This document shows, in pieces, positions 59,016-64,000 of a DNA stretch of 64,000 nucleotides. Below the pieces are notes generated by a model. The model saw nothing but the letters and a program-made list of their open reading frames with translations. It made no database searches and was not told where the DNA came from. This DNA is from Pseudomonadota bacterium (GTDB lineage Bacteria > Pseudomonadota > Gammaproteobacteria > CALCKW01): positions 1 through 64,000 of the forward strand of contig JBCCUP010000019.1 in the NCBI GenBank assembly GCA_039196715.1, in the 5' to 3' direction. The translations under genes and the position numbers were made by a program. The first letter of the stretch is position 1. Each line of letters begins with the position of its first letter.

Positions 59016-60896
59016 TCATTGCGCGTTGCCGTACATGGCGTCGATCAGTCCGCTGTAGTTCCGCTCGACCACCGCGCGTTTGAGTTTCATGGTGGCGGTC
59101 AGCTCCTCGTCTTCCGCGGTCAGCAGTTGATCGATGAGCCGGAAATACTTGATCTGTTCGACGCGCGCGAAGCGAGCGTTGACCGACTCTACCACTTCGT
59201 TGATCAGCGTTCGCACTTCTTCGGCGGCGCACAGCGACGCAAAGTCGTTGAACGGAACGCGGTTGTCCTGGGCAAATTTCTCGACATTCTCCTGGTCGAT
59301 CATCACCAGGGCCGTGAGGTATTGACGGCGGTCGCCGATCACCACCGCGTCCGAGACGTAAGGCGAGAATTTCAGTTGGTTCTCGATCTCGGCCGGGCTG
59401 ATGTTCTTGCCTCCGGCGGTGATGATGATGTCCTTTGCTCGGCCGGTGATGTAGAGGTAGCCGTCGTCGTCGACGTGGCCGACGTCGCCGGTGTGCAGCC
59501 ACCCGTCGACCAGGGTGTCCCGCGTGGCATCGGGTTTCTGCCAGTAGCCGCTGAAGAGGTTGGCACCGCGGTAGAGGATTTCCCCGTCGTCGCCCACGCG
59601 CACGGCGCCGCACGGCAGCACACGCCCGACGCTGCCGATGCGGTTGTTCGCGGCGGTGTTGGCCGACATGATGCCGGCGCTCTCGGTCATGCCGTAGCCT
59701 TCGTAGAGCGGCACGCCGATGGCGTGGAACCAGGCCAGCAACTGCGGCGAAATCGGTGCGGCGCCGGTCGCCGCGCGGTGCACGCGGTTGAGGCCGAGCA
59801 TGCGGCGCAGGTTGGCGAAGACGATCAGGTCCCAGAACGCACACTGCAGGTGCAGCCAGGGCGACACGGGCTTGCCGTCGAAGCGGCACTGCGCGCGGCG
59901 CTCGCCGGCACGAACAGCCGCTGCGTAGGCGCGCTGACCGAGCGGTGTCGCCTGTTTGACGAGGTACTCGACGCGCGAGTACATCTTTTCCCAGAGCCTT
60001 GGCACCGCGACGAACACGTGCGGGCTGACCTCCTGCACGTTCTCGAACACGGTGTCGACGCTCTCGGCGAAATTCACCGTGAACCCGGCCACGATCTGCC
60101 CCACCATCGAGGACATCCGCTCGAGCACGTGGCACAGCGGCAGAAAGCAGAGCATCTCGTCGCTGTCGTAGCTCGGCAATTGGGTCAGGGTGGCGCTCGC
60201 GGTGGCAAACATCGCGCCCTGGGTGATCTCGGCACCCTTTGGCCGTCCGGTGGTGCCGGAGGTGTAGATCAGCAGCGCGGTGTCGTCGGCCGAACCGACC
60301 GCCACGGCCTGCTCGACGGCGTTCGGGTGCGCGGAGAGATGGGCGTCGCCCTGCGCGAGGAAGTCCTCAAGGAAGACCACGTCCGGGTCACTGAAATCGT
60401 GCAACCCGTAGGGGTCGAGCACGACAACGCGGTTGAGCGAGGGCATCGACTCGCGGGCGTCAAGGAACTTGTCGAGCTGTTCGTCGTTCTCGACGAAGAG
60501 CACTCTGCTCGCCGAGTTCGCGACGAGGTAGCTCAGCTGCTCTGCGCTGTCAGTGGTGTAGACGCCAGTCACGACCGCGCCGATCGATTGACCCGCCATG
60601 TCGGCGAAGTACCACTCCGGGTTGTCCTCGCTGAGGATGGCGATCGCGCCGCCGCGGGTCACCCCGCTGGCGAGCAGCGCCGCGGCGAAGCGGTTGCTTT
60701 GCTCGAGGTAGCCGTGCCACGTCCAGGACTTCCAGATGCCGTGGTGCTTGTAGCGAAGGGCGACGCGGTCGCCGTACCGCGCCACGCGTTGGCGGAACAG
60801 TTTCGGCAGGGTGTCCTCGCCGTCGATCAGCGGAGGCCACTGCTCGAAATCGGCGTTGATCGTGACGCCGTGCACCCGTTGTTGCGCTGTGCTCAC
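59016..60896 (-). CDS. AMP-forming acyl-CoA ligase (FadD15/ACSL-like)
   Basis: 626 residues from a GTG with AGAGGA six bases upstream. AMP-binding motif YTSGTTGRPKGA, then the YGMTES motif, and GWLHTGDVGHVDDDGYLYITGR, make it a long-chain/aromatic acyl-CoA synthetase. It sits between livF and the binding-protein gene, eleven bases from livF, so it is cotranscribed with the transporter. Activation of an imported acid to its CoA ester is the simplest role. Chain-length preference cannot be read from sequence. Confidence 0.9.
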   Translation of the reverse strand: MSTAQQRVHGVTINADFEQWPPLIDGEDTLPKLFRQRVARYGDRVALRYKHHGIWKSWTWHGYLEQSNRFAAALLASGVTRGGAIAILSEDNPEWYFADMAGQSIGAVVTGVYTTDSAEQLSYLVANSASRVLFVENDEQLDKFLDARESMPSLNRVVVLDPYGLHDFSDPDVVFLEDFLAQGDAHLSAHPNAVEQAVAVGSADDTALLIYTSGTTGRPKGAEITQGAMFATASATLTQLPSYDSDEMLCFLPLCHVLERMSSMVGQIVAGFTVNFAESVDTVFENVQEVSPHVFVAVPRLWEKMYSRVEYLVKQATPLGQRAYAAAVRAGERRAQCRFDGKPVSPWLHLQCAFWDLIVFANLRRMLGLNRVHRAATGAAPISPQLLAWFHAIGVPLYEGYGMTESAGIMSANTAANNRIGSVGRVLPCGAVRVGDDGEILYRGANLFSGYWQKPDATRDTLVDGWLHTGDVGHVDDDGYLYITGRAKDIIITAGGKNISPAEIENQLKFSPYVSDAVVIGDRRQYLTALVMIDQENVEKFAQDNRVPFNDFASLCAAEEVRTLINEVVESVNARFARVEQIKYFRLIDQLLTAEDEELTATMKLKRAVVERNYSGLIDAMYGNAQ

Positions 60897-60907
60897 TTCG
60901 TTTCCTC

Positions 60908-61681
60908 TCAGCGCCAGGTCTTGCGCGCTTTCCAGCGCCGCTGGCCACGCACGCCTTCGCTGTGTTCGCCCAGGTAGAACTGCTGGATGTCCTTGCTCCG
61001 GCTCAACCGCTCGGCAGTGTCCGACATGACGACGCGGCCCAGCTCCATGACGTAGGCGTGGTGCGCAATCGACAAGGCCACGCGCGCATTCTGCTCGACC
61101 AGCATGAGGGTCACGCCCTGCTCGGTGTTGAGCCGCTTGATGATGTCGAAGATCTCGCCGACCAGGCGTGGGCTCAGGCCGAGGCTCGGCTCATCGAGCA
61201 GCATGATGCGCGGCTTGGCCATCAGGCCACGGCCGATTGCAAGCATCTGTTGCTGCCCGCCCGAGAGTGTGCCGGCTGCCTGGTTGAGCCGCTCGCGCAG
61301 AATCGGGAAGTAGGTCAACACCATGTCGAGGTCGCGCGCGATCTCTGCGCGGTCGCGCCGGGTGTACGCGCCCATCGCGAGATTATCCGCAACGCTCAGC
61401 AGCGGGAAGATCTCGCGGCCCTCGGGTACGTGAATGATGCCGCGCGTCACGATCTGTTCCGGCGCGAGACCGGTGATGCGTTCGCCATCGAAACGCACCG
61501 CGCCTTTCTCCGGGTTCATGACACCGGACAGGGTCTTGAGCAGGGTGGTCTTGCCGGCCCCGTTGGCGCCCAACACGGACACGATCCGGCCGTGCTCGAC
61601 TGCAAGGCTGACCCCGCGAATAGCCAGCACCGGCCCGTAATAGCTCTCGAGGTTGTCGACGTGCAGCAGGGCCTCGCTCAC
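60908..61681 (-). CDS. livF: LivF-type ABC ATPase
   Basis: 257 residues. Cytoplasmic ATPase of the LIV-type importer. Walker A GANGAGKTT, LSGGQQQMLAIGRGLM as the signature, and Walker B MLLDEPSLGLSP are complete. GTG start overlaps the livG stop by four bases. Works with LivG as a heterodimer. Confidence 0.93.
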   Translation of the reverse strand: MSEALLHVDNLESYYGPVLAIRGVSLAVEHGRIVSVLGANGAGKTTLLKTLSGVMNPEKGAVRFDGERITGLAPEQIVTRGIIHVPEGREIFPLLSVADNLAMGAYTRRDRAEIARDLDMVLTYFPILRERLNQAAGTLSGGQQQMLAIGRGLMAKPRIMLLDEPSLGLSPRLVGEIFDIIKRLNTEQGVTLMLVEQNARVALSIAHHAYVMELGRVVMSDTAERLSRSKDIQQFYLGEHSEGVRGQRRWKARKTWR

Positions 61682-62457
61682 GACACCCCCGCCACGCTGT
61701 CCGGGCCGAGGTAGGCCTCGATCACGGCCGGGTCGCTCTGTACCTCGGCGGGCGAGCCGACCGCGATGGCCTTGCCGTCTGCGAGCGCCAGCACGCGGTC
61801 CGACACCGCCGAGACCAGGTGCATGTCGTGCTCCACCATCAGCACCGTGATGCCCATGAGTTTCTTCATGTCCTCGATCCAGAACGCCACGTCGTTGGTT
61901 TCTTCGAGCGACAGGCCCGAAGCCGGCTCGTCTAGCAACAGCAGGGTCGGGGATATCGCCAGTGCGCGCCCCATCTCGACCACCTTGCGCACCCCGTAGG
62001 GCAGGCCGGCAATCAGGCTGTCTCGGTAGGGTTGCAGGTCGAGGAAGTCGATCACGTTCTCGGCGGCCTCACGGCTCGCACGTTCCTGCCGGCGCACGGA
62101 CGGCAGGTGCAGCAACTGTGCGATCGCCGAACAGGTGTTGTGGGTGTGGCGTCCGACCAGCAGGTTCTGCAGGACGCTGGCGTGCTCGAACAGCTCGATA
62201 TTCTGGAAGGTGCGCGCAATACCCAGCCGGGCGACCTGGTCGGCGTTGTACCTCAGCAAGTCCTCGCCCTTGAACCGAATGCCGCCGGAGGCGGGCTCGT
62301 ACAGCCGCGAAATCAGGTTGAACAGCGTCGACTTGCCGGCCCCGTTCGGTCCGACCAACGCGAAGGTTTCGCCGGCTTCCACGTTGAAACTCACGGCGTC
62401 GACCGCGACCACGCCGCCGAAACGGATGGTGAGGTTGTCGATCTCGAGCAGGCTCAC
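61678..62457 (-). CDS. livG: LivG-type ABC ATPase
   Basis: 259 residues from the GTG at 62457, which overlaps the livM stop (GTGA); the longer upstream frame is unconserved. Walker A GPNGAGKST, the unusual but family-typical LPYGVRKVVEMGRAL signature, and LLLDEPASGL. Second ATPase of the importer. Confidence 0.93.
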   Translation of the reverse strand: MSLLEIDNLTIRFGGVVAVDAVSFNVEAGETFALVGPNGAGKSTLFNLISRLYEPASGGIRFKGEDLLRYNADQVARLGIARTFQNIELFEHASVLQNLLVGRHTHNTCSAIAQLLHLPSVRRQERASREAAENVIDFLDLQPYRDSLIAGLPYGVRKVVEMGRALAISPTLLLLDEPASGLSLEETNDVAFWIEDMKKLMGITVLMVEHDMHLVSAVSDRVLALADGKAIAVGSPAEVQSDPAVIEAYLGPDSVAGVS

Positions 62458-63554
62458 CGCGTGCGCTCCGTCTTGAGGAAGCTCTGGTTGCGTTTGAACA
62501 TGTCGCGCCGCGCCAGCGGAAACAGTTCGAACCAGGTGCGGATCTTGACCCAACGGCCGTAGATGCCGAGCGGCTCGAACAGCAGGAACGCGATCAGGAT
62601 GGCGGCGAACACGCCGGCTTCGATGCCCGGAATGACAACCGCGTTGCCGAGGCCGAGCGCCGCGAGCCCGTCGCGGGCGAAGGCGATCACGGTGGGCAAC
62701 AGCACGAACACCGCGGCGCCGAAGAACGCGCCGTGGATCGAGCCGACCCCGCCGATGACGATCATCATCAGCATGTTGATCGAGATGATGATGGTGAAGG
62801 TCTCGTTGTTGAAGATGCCGGTGAAGTGGCCAAGCAGTGCGCCGGCCAGGCCGGTGTACGCGGCAGAGAGCGCAAAGGACAACGCCTTGGTGCGCGCGAG
62901 CTCGACGCCCATGGCTTGTGCCGAGACCTCGGAGTCGCGGACCGCGGCGAAGGCGCGCCCGAGCGGCGATCGCAGCAGGTTCTTGTAGAGCCAGACCAGC
63001 GCGACGGTGATGGCGAGGATGAGAAAGTAGACGTCCCGGGGGTTGACGTACTTGTTGAAGCTGTGGCCGAAGATGGCGATGTCGGGCGCAAACAACCCGC
63101 CGACGCCGCCGGTCAGCGGTTCGGCGATCACGATGATGTCTTCCACCAGAATGCCGAGTGCCAACGTCGCAATCGCAAGGTACACGCCGTGGAGTTTGGC
63201 GATTGGCCGCGCGATCAACGCGCCGCAGAGGCCCGAGATCAGGCCGGCGAGTGGGAAGGCGAACAGGAAGGGCAGGCCGAGGCGTTCTTGCAACAGCACC
63301 ACGCTGTAGGCGCCAATCGCGAGGAAGGCCGCGTGGCCGAGGCTGGCCAGCCCGGTTTGGCCGATCAGGATCATCAGCCCCATGCTGGCGATAGCCCAGA
63401 TCAGCACCAGCGTCATCTCGCCGAGCAGGTAGTCGCTGATCAGCCAGGGCAGGGCGAGCGACAACGCGCCGAGCAGCAGATACCAGTTTCGGTGATGTGC
63501 GTGCTTGAACAGCCCGAGGTCCTGGTTGTAGTCGGTTTTGAAAACGAAGCGCAC
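62454..63554 (-). CDS. livM: LivM-type permease
   Basis: 366 residues from a GTG with AGGAGA six bases upstream; the open frame extends further but the extra residues are Cys/Trp-rich and unconserved. Eight to ten membrane helices. GQTGLASLGHAAFLAIGAY is a strong LivM match, and EVSAQAMGVELARTKALSFALSA is the cytoplasmic coupling loop. With LivH it forms the channel. Confidence 0.93.
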   Translation of the reverse strand: MRFVFKTDYNQDLGLFKHAHHRNWYLLLGALSLALPWLISDYLLGEMTLVLIWAIASMGLMILIGQTGLASLGHAAFLAIGAYSVVLLQERLGLPFLFAFPLAGLISGLCGALIARPIAKLHGVYLAIATLALGILVEDIIVIAEPLTGGVGGLFAPDIAIFGHSFNKYVNPRDVYFLILAITVALVWLYKNLLRSPLGRAFAAVRDSEVSAQAMGVELARTKALSFALSAAYTGLAGALLGHFTGIFNNETFTIIISINMLMMIVIGGVGSIHGAFFGAAVFVLLPTVIAFARDGLAALGLGNAVVIPGIEAGVFAAILIAFLLFEPLGIYGRWVKIRTWFELFPLARRDMFKRNQSFLKTERTR

Positions 63555-63564
63555 GGCGGTTCTC

Positions 63565-64000
63565 CTAAACCTTCTTCTGCTGCACTTGTGGCAGTAAGCC
63601 GTGCGGGCGGAACACCAGCACCAGCACCAACAACAGGTAGGGCGCAATCTGCGCGTAGCCCGACGGGCCGTAGCGCGACGCGAACGGTTCGATCACACCG
63701 ACCACCAGACCGCCGAGCAGGGCCCCTGGCAGGCTGCCAAAACCGCCGATCACCGCGGCGGCAAAGGCCTTGATGCCGAGCAGCCCGGTGTTCGGATCAA
63801 TCGAGCCCTTGGACGCGAACAGGACGCCGGCGATTGCCGCGACCACCCCGGAGAGGCCCCAGACCAGGGCGTAGACGCGCCGCACGGGCACGCCCATGTA
63901 GTAGGCCGCCAGTTGGTTCTGCGAAGCCGCCTGCATGGCAACGCCGGTGCGCGTGCGGCCGAAGAACACGTAGAGCACCACGGTCAGCAGCACCGTGACA
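63565..64000 (-). CDS. livH: LivH-type permease, partial
   Basis: Only the C-terminal part, about 145 residues, is in the window; the start lies beyond base 64000. VFFGRTRTGVAMQAASQNQLAAYYMGV is the coupling-loop region, and several membrane helices follow, ending in FRPHGLLPQVQQKKV. It lies ten bases from livM, so it is the first or an early gene of the operon livH-livM-livG-livF-ligase-binding protein. Confidence 0.92.
   Translation of the reverse strand, partial: VTVLLTVVLYVFFGRTRTGVAMQAASQNQLAAYYMGVPVRRVYALVWGLSGVVAAIAGVLFASKGSIDPNTGLLGIKAFAAAVIGGFGSLPGALLGGLVVGVIEPFASRYGPSGYAQIAPYLLLVLVLVFRPHGLLPQVQQKKV

Overview
The window is about 64 kb of GC-rich (roughly two-thirds GC), densely coding DNA from a bacterial chromosome, most likely a free-living, probably marine or environmental gammaproteobacterium. 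The evidence is conserved gammaproteobacterial neighbourhoods: clpS-clpA convergent with infA, gluQ after dksA, xseA divergent from guaBA, yoaA-tsaB, divergent ppsR/ppsA, and a CbrAB-like two-component pair beside acs. It also has rdgC, mltA and an ArfA-type ribosome-rescue gene. I see no rRNA, tRNA, insertion sequence, prophage or CRISPR array. The last gene (livH) runs off the right edge.

Layout: 0-12 kb holds arfA with a terminator inside its reading frame, an ABC exporter with mltA, a CitE-like lyase, hrpB, and a minus-strand envelope cluster (BON protein, small membrane proteins, and a 1,207-residue coiled-coil protein ending in an OmpA peptidoglycan-binding domain). 12-19 kb holds an HMCES/YedK-type abasic-site protein, two crotonases, a SulP transporter, rdgC and the ETF:ubiquinone oxidoreductase. 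19-26 kb holds a VpsR-like regulator, a thioesterase-dehalogenase-Nmad3 operon, metA coupled to an unknown P-loop NTPase, and gpt. 26-39.7 kb is housekeeping: rnd, clpSA, infA, parC, htpX and ppsR/ppsA.

39.7-46.4 kb is an acetate/carbon-control locus: acs, an NtrC-type response regulator, an SSS-transporter/histidine-kinase fusion and a CbrX-like coupled small protein. A 17-bp inverted repeat of the same geometry lies upstream of both acs and the kinase operon. The regulator has lost its GAFTGA loop and Walker B acids, and acs has a good sigma70-like promoter, so a sigma54-independent acetate switch is the simplest reading. 46.4-57.7 kb holds gluQ, a dksA with a histone-H1-like tail, xseA, guaBA, a yoaA-type helicase missing one expected Fe-S cysteine, tsaB and TPR proteins. 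57.7-64 kb is a complete LIV-type ABC uptake operon with an embedded acyl-CoA ligase, apparently for uptake and CoA activation of a carboxylic acid. Together with ETF-QO, crotonases, acs and ppsA this suggests growth on organic acids through beta-oxidation-like routes and gluconeogenesis.

The strongest candidates for under-described biology are the envelope cluster at 6.9-12.0 kb, the degenerate enhancer-binding regulators with the shared operator-like motif, the Nmad3 operon, the metA-NTPase pair and the histone-tailed DksA. All functional calls come from reading motifs and family features by eye; no database search was run.
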